Source: Deltaproteobacteria bacterium (GTDB taxonomy: Bacteria; Myxococcota_A; UBA9160; UBA4427). Taken from it: 64,000 nt of DNA. This document shows, one piece after another, positions 44,398 to 52,169 of the stretch. The stretch covers positions 248,001 to 312,000 of the forward strand of contig JAJDAO010000073.1 of the NCBI GenBank assembly GCA_029261835.1, read 5' to 3'. Position 1 is the stretch's first letter. Each line of letters begins with the position of its first letter. The notes under the pieces were generated by a model, which did not search any database, was not told the origin of the DNA, and worked only from the letters and a program-made list of their open reading frames with translations. A program made the position numbers and the translations under genes.

Positions 44398-45575
44398 GCA
44401 TGTCCTTCGCGGGCGAGACCGCCATCGTTGGTATCGGCGCCACCGAGTTTTCGAAGTGCTCGGGGCGCAGCACACTGCGGCTGGCAGTGGAGTGCAGCGA
44501 CGCCGCCATCCAAGATGCGGGGCTGCTTCCGGAGCAGATCGACGGCATGGTGCTCTTCACGGTCGAGGACAACCATGAAATCGATGTGGCGCGGAGTCTC
44601 GGCATCAAGGAGCTCAAGCACTTCAGCCGCATTCATCACAGCGGAGGGGCCGCCTGCGGCACCATCCACCAGGCCGCGATGGCAGTGCACAGCGGTGCCT
44701 GTGACTACTGCCTCGTCTTTCGCGCCTTCAACGAGCGCTCGGAGATGCGCTATGGCGCCGGCGTGCAGGACCGGGCGCCGGCACCGACGCCGATGGAGGT
44801 GGATTTCGGCTGGAGCTCGCCCTTCGGGCTGCTGACGCCGGCCGCGTGGGTCGCGATGTTCGCCACCCGCTATATGCACGAGTACGGAGCGACCAGTGAG
44901 GACTTCGGTCGCGTAGCAGTCGCGTGTCGCCGACACGCCGCCAACAACCCCGCCGCCTTCTTCTACCAGAAGCCGATCACGCTGGAAGAGCACCAGCAGA
45001 GTCGCTGGATCGTGAAGCCGCTTCACCTCTTCGACTGTTGCCAGGAGTCGGATGGCGGCCAGGCGATGGTCGTCACCACGCTGGAGCGTGCTCGGGATCT
45101 GCCGCAGCCGACGGCCGTCATCGCGGCTGCTGCTCAGGGCAGCGGCGAAGACCAGCAGATGATGAAGAGCTACTACCGCGACAACATCTCCGGCATTCCG
45201 GAGATGGGGCTGTGCGCCAGGCAGCTCTGGGAGGACTCGGGGTTGAGGCCGGACGACATCCAGACCGCCGTTCTCTACGACCACTTCACACCGCTCGTGC
45301 TTCCACAGCTCGAGGAGTTCGGTTTCTGCCCACGCGGTGAGGCCAAGAACTTCATTCTGGACGGCAATATCGAGCTCGGCGGTCGGTTGCCCATCAATAC
45401 GCATGGTGGCCAGCTCGGCGAGGCCTACATCCACGGCGTCAACGGCATTGCCGAGGGCGTGCGGCAGGTTCGCGGCAGCTCGGTCAACCAGGTGAAGGAC
45501 ATGCAGAACGTGCTGGTAACGGCCGCCACCGCGGTTCCCACGAGCGCGCTGATCCTGTCTCGAGACGCCCACTGA
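44394..45575 (+). CDS. ltp2: Ltp2-type steroid side-chain aldolase (thiolase superfamily)
   Basis: A 393-residue thiolase-fold protein that, in the Ltp2 family, performs a retro-aldol cleavage of the hydrated C22 steroid-CoA, releasing propionyl-CoA and a 17-ketosteroid. The usual nucleophile region NACAS is replaced by HHSGGAACG, so the catalytic Cys position is Gly. Tyr295 (LYDHFTP) and Tyr345 (GEAYIHGVNG) stand 50 residues apart, which fits the two catalytic tyrosines reported for Ltp2 (294 and 344 in the Thermomonospora enzyme, as I recall). INTHGGQLGEAYIHG is a family signature. The start codon overlaps the stop of the ChsH2-ChsH1 fusion, and a GGAGGAGGGG site lies in the end of that gene, so synthesis of the two partners is coupled. 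Confidence 0.85.
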   Translation: MSMSFAGETAIVGIGATEFSKCSGRSTLRLAVECSDAAIQDAGLLPEQIDGMVLFTVEDNHEIDVARSLGIKELKHFSRIHHSGGAACGTIHQAAMAVHSGACDYCLVFRAFNERSEMRYGAGVQDRAPAPTPMEVDFGWSSPFGLLTPAAWVAMFATRYMHEYGATSEDFGRVAVACRRHAANNPAAFFYQKPITLEEHQQSRWIVKPLHLFDCCQESDGGQAMVVTTLERARDLPQPTAVIAAAAQGSGEDQQMMKSYYRDNISGIPEMGLCARQLWEDSGLRPDDIQTAVLYDHFTPLVLPQLEEFGFCPRGEAKNFILDGNIELGGRLPINTHGGQLGEAYIHGVNGIAEGVRQVRGSSVNQVKDMQNVLVTAATAVPTSALILSRDAH

Positions 45576-45600
45576 GTGACGCGAGACGGAGGAGCTATCC

Positions 45601-46788
45601 ATGACCAGTTCAGACGGCATACCGAGCGTTTCGCTCGAAGAGAGGTCCCTGCTCGACGAGGCGATGGCGAACACCAGCCTCTCGGACTTCGGCGATGTGG
45701 GTTTTCTCGAGGGCTTTCGCCTGCTGCTCGTATCGCTCGAGGACGAGGCTCGCCTCACGCCCATCGGCCGGCTGATTGCACACAGCGTGGTGTTGAGAAA
45801 CCTGGAAAACCGGCTGCTCGTGACCGAGGACTGGAAGCGCCATCCCGAGATGGCCGACGAGGAGATCGTCAAGCCGATCTTCGTCGTGGGGTTGCCGCGC
45901 ACCGGTTCGACGACGACCCACGATCTGCTGGCCCAGGACCCCGATAACCGAGTTCCCCTCACTTGGGAGGTCCACCGCCCCTCGCCGCCCCCCGAGCGGG
46001 CGAGCTACGAGACCGATCCGCGCATTGCCGAGAGCCAGGCGTATATCGACCAGACTTCGGGCGCGCTGATCCCGGAGTTCCAGGCCATCCATCCGATGGG
46101 CGCGTTGCTCGCGCAGGAGTGCGTGATACTCCAGCAGTTCGACTTCGCGAGTGTTGCCTTCACGAACCAGTTTCGCATCCCGAGCTATCAGGCGTGGATC
46201 GAGACGACGGATCTCACGGCGGTCTACCGAAGTCACAAGCGGCAGCTCCAGTACATGCAGTGGCGTTGTCCGGGCGCGCGCTGGGTGCTGAAGAGCGTGG
46301 GGCATCTCTGGGGTCTCGATCGGCTATTCGAGACCTATCCCGATGCGCGCGTTGTCATGACCCACCGCGATCCCCTCAAGCTGATTGCGTCACACGCGAG
46401 CCTCGTCTCGATGGCGTGCAGCATGGGGAGCGACGAGGTCGACCGCCGCGAGGTCGGTCGGCTCTGGAGCAAGAGCTGGGAGAACGCCATGCGCAAGGGA
46501 ATCGAGTTTCGGCGAAGTGGCGCAGTCGCCGACGCCCGCGTCTTCGACATGCATTTTGCCGAGATGATCAAGGATCCCGTCGCCATGGTGCGGCGTATCT
46601 ACGAGCACTTCGAGATCGATCTCAACGATGATGCGGCAGCTCGCATGCAGCGTTTTCTCGATGAGAACCCCCATGGCCAGCACGGCGTGCACAGCTACAC
46701 GATGGAGGAGTTCGGAATCGACCCCGAGACCGAGCGCGAGCGCTTCAGGTTCTATCAGGATTACTACGGCGTGGCGTCCGGAAGTTGA
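45601..46788 (+). CDS. Sulfotransferase-family protein (Stf3-like)
   Basis: A 395-residue P-loop protein of the PAPS-dependent sulfotransferase family. The 5'-phosphosulfate loop is FVVGLPRTGSTTTHDLL (about residues 97-113), and the 3'-phosphate region is VVMTHRDPLKLIASHASL. A helical N-terminal extension of about 90 residues is normal for this bacterial subgroup. ACGGAGGAGC precedes the ATG. It follows the Ltp2 gene after 25 bases in the same direction and so is probably in the same operon. Sulfation of a sterol or lipid is a reasonable guess from context, but members of this family in such operons have no established role. Confidence 0.82.
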   Translation: MTSSDGIPSVSLEERSLLDEAMANTSLSDFGDVGFLEGFRLLLVSLEDEARLTPIGRLIAHSVVLRNLENRLLVTEDWKRHPEMADEEIVKPIFVVGLPRTGSTTTHDLLAQDPDNRVPLTWEVHRPSPPPERASYETDPRIAESQAYIDQTSGALIPEFQAIHPMGALLAQECVILQQFDFASVAFTNQFRIPSYQAWIETTDLTAVYRSHKRQLQYMQWRCPGARWVLKSVGHLWGLDRLFETYPDARVVMTHRDPLKLIASHASLVSMACSMGSDEVDRREVGRLWSKSWENAMRKGIEFRRSGAVADARVFDMHFAEMIKDPVAMVRRIYEHFEIDLNDDAAARMQRFLDENPHGQHGVHSYTMEEFGIDPETERERFRFYQDYYGVASGS

Positions 46789-46832
46789 TTCGCCGTGAGC
46801 CGGGCGGCCTGGAGCAGACTAGGAGCAGGGGC

Positions 46833-48038
46833 GTGGGCGCACGGGTGCTGAAGCGAGCTGCGGCAACGCTGCTCATGACGGTCCTGTCGGTCGCCGCCGT
46901 GCACGCTGAAGGCGCGCGGATCCGCGACGCGCGGCATGAGGAGGCGACGATGAACGAAGAGGCGACCCGCGACGATCTGTGGCAGGAGTTCTGCGAGCAG
47001 CTCAAGCAGGCTGGCCGCGTGATGCAGCGCGAAGGCGTGCCGGGCGACGAACTGACGAGGGCCGAGGGCTATCGCCACCTTGCCCGGCTCATCCGCATGG
47101 GCTTCGAAACGACCTTCGAGTACGCCGATACGCAACGACCCCAGCTCGTGCAGGCTGTTTCCGCCACCATGCTGGGCGAAGGCGAGACGTCCGACGCGCG
47201 CTACCACCAGGCCTTCATCGATGGCGGTGCCACGTATCGCGTGCGCGGGCAGCGCGGCAGCGCACCTCTGATCGAGTTCACCGTTTACGCCGGCAAGATC
47301 GGCATCGAGCCGACCAGTCGTCAGATTGGCGCGCTGCTCGAGCGCGATCTGATCGTAGCCGAAGACGGCAGCTTCGAAGTCGTGCTGAGCCCGCAAGAGC
47401 ATGCGGGCAACTGGATTCGCACCGAACCCGACGCGACGCTTCTCTTCATCCGGCAATACGCCCACGACTGGGCGAAGACCGAGAGCGCTCGCTTCGAGAT
47501 CGAGCGCGAAGGCGCGGTGGATGATCGTGCGCCGCTCGCACTCGCAGAGATTCGCTCCGGCCTCGCGCGTACAGCCACCTTCGTCGACCGTGCGGCGCAC
47601 TTCTGGAACGACATCGTGGCGCGCCGAGCGGCAGCGGAGCCGAACGTCTTCTACGTCATCCCGGCGGATCCCGATCCCAAGCGGCCCACCATGCCGGTCG
47701 GACACCGTTTTGCGGCAGGCTACTTTCGGTTGGTGCCGGGCGAGGCGCTGATCGTGAGCTTCCAACCGGTCGAGGTCCCCTACTGGGGCCTCGACCTCAC
47801 CAGCTACTGGTTCGAGCCGCTCTCCTACGGCGACCACCGCTCCAACGTCAACAACCGCACGGTGCAGACCGAGTCCGATGGCACGGTGCGCGTCGTGATT
47901 GCCGACGAGCGGCGCGACGTGCCGAATTGGATCGATACGCGCGGCCACCGCGAAGGCACCATGCTGTTTCGCTGGTCACGAAGTGAGGAACCGATCCCGC
48001 AGCTCGCGGTGCACGTCGCAAAGCTGTCAGATCTCTAG
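46833..48038 (+). CDS. Exported DUF1214-type protein
   Basis: The protein has about 401 residues from a GTG that has AGGAGCAGGGG upstream. This start gives a plausible signal peptide (LKRAAATLLMTVLSVAAVHA). An inner ATG at 46950 with GAGGAGG directly upstream is an alternative that would give a 362-residue cytoplasmic form. The C-terminal half has the DUF1214 pattern: GYFRLVPGEALIVSFQPVEVPYWGLDL, NNRTVQTESDGTVRVVIADERRDVPNWIDT and EGTMLFRWSR. The function of this domain is unknown. It is often found near lipid or steroid catabolic genes. It starts about 45 bases after the sulfotransferase gene and converges on the next gene. Confidence 0.7.
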   Translation: MGARVLKRAAATLLMTVLSVAAVHAEGARIRDARHEEATMNEEATRDDLWQEFCEQLKQAGRVMQREGVPGDELTRAEGYRHLARLIRMGFETTFEYADTQRPQLVQAVSATMLGEGETSDARYHQAFIDGGATYRVRGQRGSAPLIEFTVYAGKIGIEPTSRQIGALLERDLIVAEDGSFEVVLSPQEHAGNWIRTEPDATLLFIRQYAHDWAKTESARFEIEREGAVDDRAPLALAEIRSGLARTATFVDRAAHFWNDIVARRAAAEPNVFYVIPADPDPKRPTMPVGHRFAAGYFRLVPGEALIVSFQPVEVPYWGLDLTSYWFEPLSYGDHRSNVNNRTVQTESDGTVRVVIADERRDVPNWIDTRGHREGTMLFRWSRSEEPIPQLAVHVAKLSDL

Positions 48039-48072
48039 CCCGGATCGAGCGACTGTATTCGCGGTTCGGCAG

Positions 48073-49416
48073 CTACGCCAGCGGTACGAAGCGTCGCAGC
48101 TTGGCGCCGTGGCGCGTACGCTCGATGCGGTCGACTTGCTCGATCGTGACGCGGGGGTCGCTGAGCCCGACCGCCGCCAGCCCGGCTTCGATTTCGCGTG
48201 CGAGAGCGTCGTCATCGCAGCCGGCGCGTGAAACCAGGGAAATCTCGGCCCCCCTGGGCGTCTGGCGTACCTGATAGGCGCTGATGGCAGACCGCCGTGT
48301 CAGCGGCGACCTGAAGACGATGGGGTGAACGCGGATGCCGCCGGGATACGCAAAACCGTCGTCGAGCCGACCTTCGACGCGAGCGATGCGGCGGAAGGCA
48401 GACCCGTGCGGACACGGTTCGCGCAGCAGCGTCACTTCATCCGTCAGCTCGTAGCGCAGCAGCGGCAGCGTGCGGTGGTGAAGCGGCGTTACGTAGAGCT
48501 TGGCCGAGCGTTCGCCCGGCTCCACGGGCCGGCCATCGGCATCGACGGGCTCGATCAGCAAGAGGTCATCATTCAGGTAGAGTCCCGCTACGTCGTCATC
48601 GCCGACCGCGAGAATCCCGACCTCGCTGGCACCGTAGATATCGAAGAGGTGGACGTTCCAGGCCTGTCTGATGACGTTGCGGTCGTCTTCGGAGAGCGGC
48701 TCACCACCCGAGGACACGGTGCTCGGATCGATCTGGAGCCGCCCCGCCAATGCCTCTTCGCCCAGCATTCGCAGCGCCGAGGCGTAGCCCACCAGGATCT
48801 CCGGCTGGAGCTCGTTGAGGCCCTTCACGATCTCGGTCAATGGCAACGTGACGGGTAAGGCATGCATCGTGATGTCTGGCATGTTGCCGGCGAGCAGGCC
48901 CGACATGTGCGTGGGGGTGGAGGCCTGGATCTGCGCCACCACTGGATTCGCCGACAGGGCTGTTCCCGATCGCAGCAGGGAGCGGACGAGCCAGCGCCGG
49001 GAGGAGAGAAGGAAGATCTCCCACTCGTGGTCGCCGTAGATCGCTACCGCTCGCCTGCCCGTCGAGCCTCCGGTGGCGAAGACGCGATGGCCCTCGAGTC
49101 GCTCTCCTCTTCTGCCCGCTCCATCGACGTGGGCCTCGCAGCGCTCGAGGGTGAGCTCGCGGGTCGTGACGATCTGGTCCCAGTGCTGCATCAGCTCGGC
49201 CTTGCCGAGTGGCGGGATCGAGGCGAGGTCGGCCTCAGTTACGAGCTGTGCATCCAGGTGGGCCAGCCGTTCGGCGTAGAAGCTCGAGTGCTGCTTGGCG
49301 TACCCAACCAGCTCTCGAAGGCAGGCCCGCCGTTCGGACGCCAGCCGCTCGGCCGGCCATTCGAGATGGCCGACAGATTCGAGTACACGCTGCAGGTAGA
49401 GCGAAGAATCGTCCAA
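48073..49416 (-). CDS. PaaK-like adenylate-forming enzyme
   Basis: A 447-residue ANL-superfamily protein of the phenylacetate-CoA ligase/F390-synthetase-related branch. The short P-loop is ATGGSTGRRAVAIYG, followed by YASALRMLGEEAL, VSSGGEPLS, IYGASEVGILAV and a C-terminal mini-domain. It starts at a TTG with GAGGAGGGCC upstream, which is convincing because no ATG lies in a better place. It should activate an acid to the CoA ester or adenylate, substrate unknown. It is divergent from a CoA transferase gene and converges on the DUF1214 gene with a 34-base gap. Confidence 0.8.
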   Translation of the reverse strand: MDDSSLYLQRVLESVGHLEWPAERLASERRACLRELVGYAKQHSSFYAERLAHLDAQLVTEADLASIPPLGKAELMQHWDQIVTTRELTLERCEAHVDGAGRRGERLEGHRVFATGGSTGRRAVAIYGDHEWEIFLLSSRRWLVRSLLRSGTALSANPVVAQIQASTPTHMSGLLAGNMPDITMHALPVTLPLTEIVKGLNELQPEILVGYASALRMLGEEALAGRLQIDPSTVSSGGEPLSEDDRNVIRQAWNVHLFDIYGASEVGILAVGDDDVAGLYLNDDLLLIEPVDADGRPVEPGERSAKLYVTPLHHRTLPLLRYELTDEVTLLREPCPHGSAFRRIARVEGRLDDGFAYPGGIRVHPIVFRSPLTRRSAISAYQVRQTPRGAEISLVSRAGCDDDALAREIEAGLAAVGLSDPRVTIEQVDRIERTRHGAKLRRFVPLA

Positions 49417-49579
49417 CTTGGCCCTCCTCGTAGAAGCTACTTCAGAAACCCCTCCCGTCGCTTGGCGCCTGCCTTCGGTCCGACAGCCAGATAGCGGGCT
49501 TGGTCAGCTGCCATTCTCGTGGCGCGGGTGATACGCTGGTGCGCCAGCCGGTAACGCGTGACCCATCAAGGAGAGCAAG

Positions 49580-50803
49580 ATGACCGCTGTCGACGCACCG
49601 CTCGCCGGGATTCGCATTCTCGATCTCAGCAATGTGATTTCGGGCCCGATGGCGACCATGGTGCTGGCAGATCAGGGCGCGGATGTGATCAAGGTCGAAG
49701 CGCCGCCGTACGGAGATCCCACTCGCTACAAGGGAACGAGTCGGGGCGGGATGAGCGCGCTCTTTCTGCACGCCAATCGCAACAAGCGATCGCTCTGCCT
49801 CGATCTCAAGCAGGAGGCGGGTCGGGAGATCTTCTTCCGCCTGGTCGCGGAAGCCGATGCACTGGTGCAGAATTTTCGTCCCGGTGCAGTCGAGCGCCTC
49901 GGTATCGACTACGACGCGGTTAGGGCCGTCAAACCCGACATTGTCTATCTCTCGATCAGCGGCCTGGGTGAGCGCGGGCCGATGGCGGCGAAGCGCGTCT
50001 ACGATCCCGTGATCCAGTGTGCCAGCGGCAGCGCCGAAGCGCAGGGCGGCTCGGGCGATGCCCGCTTGATTCGCAACCTGATGTGCGACAAGGCGACGGC
50101 GCTGACGGCCGCTCAGGCATTGACGACGGCGCTCCTGGCCGCCGCCCGCGTTCGCTTCGCTGGCGACAAGCCCGCATCACGTCATCTGAAAGTCAGCATG
50201 TTGGACGCCACGCTCGCCTTCAACTGGCCGGACCAGATGATGAATCACACCTTCCTCGGCGACGGGGTCGCGTACTCGCCCGACCTGGCCGACCTCTACG
50301 ACCTGTGCCCCACGCGCGATGGCAGCCTCTTCTTCGCCGCTGCCTCGGATCGCGAGTTCGCCGGGCTTGCGGCGGCGTTCGATCGCCCGCACTGGCTCGA
50401 GGATCCGCGGTTTTCGGGCATCGCCGCGCGCTTCATGAATGGCCGGGAATTGGGAGCCGAGCTGAGGGAGGAGGCGGCGAAGCGCAGCAGCGAGGATCTC
50501 TGCGAGCTGCTCGATCGCCACGAAGTGCCGAATGCCCGTGTCGTTCGCCGTGCCGAGGTCTTCGACGATCCGCAGGTGCGCGCCAACGGCAGTGTCGTCG
50601 AACGGGATCACCCGGTGGCGGGCCTCCACCGTGCCGCATGTCCCGCCGTTCACTTCGAGGGGGAAGCAGGCGAGTACAGCTCCCCTCGGCGGTGCACGCC
50701 GGCTCTGGGTCAACACAGCGATGAGATCCTGCGCGAGATCGGTTTCGACGCGCTGGAAATCTCATCCTTCCGAGAACGCGGGCTGCTAGGAGCTGTCTCA
50801 TAG
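49580..50803 (+). CDS. Type III (CaiB/BaiF) CoA transferase
   Basis: A 407-residue family III CoA transferase. The N-terminus LAGIRILDLSNVISGPMATMVLADQGADVIKVEAP is typical. The nucleophile is the Asp in RNLMCDKATALTAAQALTTALLAA, and the C-terminus has ALGQHSDEILREIGFD. AAGGAGAGCAAG precedes the ATG. It is divergent from the PaaK-like gene across about 160 bases. Its stop codon lies inside the left arm of a long hairpin. It is the fourth CaiB unit in this window, counting the double protein as two. Donor and acceptor acids are unknown. Confidence 0.88.
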   Translation: MTAVDAPLAGIRILDLSNVISGPMATMVLADQGADVIKVEAPPYGDPTRYKGTSRGGMSALFLHANRNKRSLCLDLKQEAGREIFFRLVAEADALVQNFRPGAVERLGIDYDAVRAVKPDIVYLSISGLGERGPMAAKRVYDPVIQCASGSAEAQGGSGDARLIRNLMCDKATALTAAQALTTALLAAARVRFAGDKPASRHLKVSMLDATLAFNWPDQMMNHTFLGDGVAYSPDLADLYDLCPTRDGSLFFAAASDREFAGLAAAFDRPHWLEDPRFSGIAARFMNGRELGAELREEAAKRSSEDLCELLDRHEVPNARVVRRAEVFDDPQVRANGSVVERDHPVAGLHRAACPAVHFEGEAGEYSSPRRCTPALGQHSDEILREIGFDALEISSFRERGLLGAVS

Positions 50804-50839
50804 ACCCCGGCTCGGTCCGGGCTCTATGAGATAGCTCCT
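50788..50839. terminator. Long hairpin overlapping the CoA transferase stop codon
   Basis: Left arm AGGAGCTGTCTCATAGA pairs with right arm TCTATGAGATAGCTCCT over 17 positions with a single G-U-compatible difference. An inner CCCGG/CCGGG stem continues after a C-C mismatch. The left arm includes the last codons and stop of the CoA transferase gene. It separates this gene from the convergent TPR gene, so a two-way terminator is likely. There is no U-tract. Confidence 0.6.
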
Positions 50840-50892
50840 GGGCGCAGGTGACCCGAATCAAGAGCCAGGCTGATTCTGATGGACGGCTGATG

Positions 50893-51546
50893 CTACGGCT
50901 GGGGCGGCCCGTCGTGTCCCACCGCGAGTCGGGTCTCGTCGGCGGAGTCGGCGCTCGTGGCCTCAGCGATGTTGCCGGTCTCCTCGTGAATGCGCTGAGC
51001 CAGAGCCAGGTTGCCCTGGAGGGTCGACGCGACTCGCTGCAGAGAATCGGCCGAGGGCTTGCTCCAGCGCGTGGCTCGCGAGGCATCTTCGGCCAGTAGC
51101 GCGAGTGCCCGCTCGTAATCCTGGAGGGCCTCGGGCGTCTGCCCGGCCACGAGCCGGGCGTTCGCGCGGTTGCTGAGATGTCGCCAGTCGCGCGCCCGCG
51201 TGAGTTTCACGGCCTTCTCGCAGAACCGAAGGCCGGCCTGCCCGTCGCCGAGCTGCGTATTCGCCGCGCAGGCGATGTAGAGTGCGGCCGCGCGGTCCTG
51301 CGGGCTCAGGGGCTTGCGAAGTGCTCGCTCCGATAGCCGCGCGGCCTTCTCCAGCGCGCCGCGCTTCCACGCCGTGATGGCGTTGCCGACCGCCGAGGAG
51401 GGCGCCAGCCAGTAGGTGGTGTTGCCGCCTTCAGTGTGCTGCGGCACGTGGCCTGGAAACTGCGCCAACGCGCTAGCGCCGTGGAGCAACCCTACCAACG
51501 TCGCCAGGGCCAGAATCCAGGACGGGCGAGGGTGACTGATCTGCAT
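50893..51546 (-). CDS. Exported TPR-repeat protein
   Basis: A 217-residue protein with a signal peptide (about residues 1-28, ILALATLVGLLHGASALAQF) followed by helical repeats of TPR type: AITAWKRGALEKAARLSERAL, AALYIACAANTQLGDGQAGLRFCEKAV, HLSNRANARLVAGQTPEALQDYERALAL and a last helix pair. TPRs mediate protein-protein contacts, so a periplasmic adaptor role is possible. GAGAGGAATCG precedes the ATG. The upstream gap holds two strong hairpins. No specific partner is evident. Confidence 0.75.
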   Translation of the reverse strand: MQISHPRPSWILALATLVGLLHGASALAQFPGHVPQHTEGGNTTYWLAPSSAVGNAITAWKRGALEKAARLSERALRKPLSPQDRAAALYIACAANTQLGDGQAGLRFCEKAVKLTRARDWRHLSNRANARLVAGQTPEALQDYERALALLAEDASRATRWSKPSADSLQRVASTLQGNLALAQRIHEETGNIAEATSADSADETRLAVGHDGPPQP

Positions 51547-51688
51547 GACGATTCCTCTCAGCTGTCGCGGGGCGTCGGTTGTGAAGCGGCCCGGCGCCAG
51601 CAGTGGGGATCCCACCACAGGCGACCACCGACTCGAGGGCCGTCGTTCCGTTTCTTGAGCCTATTCGGCTGATGATGAGGCCAGGTGA

Positions 51689-51722
51689 AGCCAAAATGAG
51701 GTTTTTTCACCTCATTTTGGCT
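51689..51722. repeat. Perfect 14-bp inverted repeat
   Basis: AGCCAAAATGAGGT and ACCTCATTTTGGCT are perfectly complementary with a 6-base loop (TTTTTC). An alternative pairing is AGGTGAA (51683-51689) with TTCACCT (51706-51712), which excludes the first. The site is in the gap upstream of the TPR gene. The AT-rich arms stand out from the surroundings. It could be an operator, a leader switch or a relic of a mobile element. Confidence 0.55.
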
Positions 51723-51725
51723 CTG

Positions 51726-51762
51726 GCGGGATCGGCGGGGCCAGTCGGGGCGGCGATCCCGC
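51726..51762. repeat. Perfect 9-bp inverted repeat next to the 14-bp one
   Basis: GCGGGATCG and CGATCCCGC are perfectly complementary with a 19-base GC-rich loop, only 3 bases after the preceding hairpin. Together the two stems fill most of the gap between the TPR gene and the small gene to the right. A structured or terminator role is possible. Confidence 0.4.
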
Positions 51763-51847
51763 GTTCGCGCGGTGCCGCGGGGCCCCTTATCCGGCTGGGA
51801 CGAGCTCGGGATCGGGCGCTGGCACCCCCCGCCGCAGCGGCGGGCCG

Positions 51848-52132
51848 CTACTCGCGCTCGCGGCGCGCTCCCATCAGCCACCACTCCCGCTCGCAGCCAT
51901 AGATCAGCCGTCCGCGTTCTTCGTGCAGCCACTCCATCGAGATTCCGGTGCTCTTGGGTGGCCTGCCCGGCGCCGCAGTCTCCTGCAGCTCGGCGAGCGG
52001 GATGGGGTAGCGGGCCCAATCTCGCGGTGCGCGCCAGCCGGGCGGCGGCACGAGCTGAGAACGCGTTCCGCTGATGGCGTAGAGCGCGCGGCGCTCTCGA
52101 ATCTTTTCTGCCAGAAGGTCGGGGCAGAACAC
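51848..52132 (-). CDS. Small hypothetical protein
   Basis: About 94 residues from a GTG start. The sequence is protein-like with several Trp and charged residues (DLLAEKIRERRALYAISG, GWRAPRDWARYPIPLAEL, ISMEWLHEERGRLIYGCEREWWLMG). The frame is open further upstream but there it only shadows the flavoprotein gene. No strong ribosome-binding site is seen, and the family is not recognised. It directly follows the flavoprotein gene on the same strand. Confidence 0.4.
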   Translation of the reverse strand: MFCPDLLAEKIRERRALYAISGTRSQLVPPPGWRAPRDWARYPIPLAELQETAAPGRPPKSTGISMEWLHEERGRLIYGCEREWWLMGARRERE

Positions 52133-52169
52133 TAGCCGATGCGCTGAGTCGTCGATCTGGGCTGGTCTC

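Noticed and set aside
49417..49579. Small inverted repeat GCTGG-TGCG-CCAGC in the divergent PaaK-like/CoA transferase gap
   Set aside because: A 5-bp stem of this kind is expected by chance in GC-rich DNA and has no supporting promoter elements.
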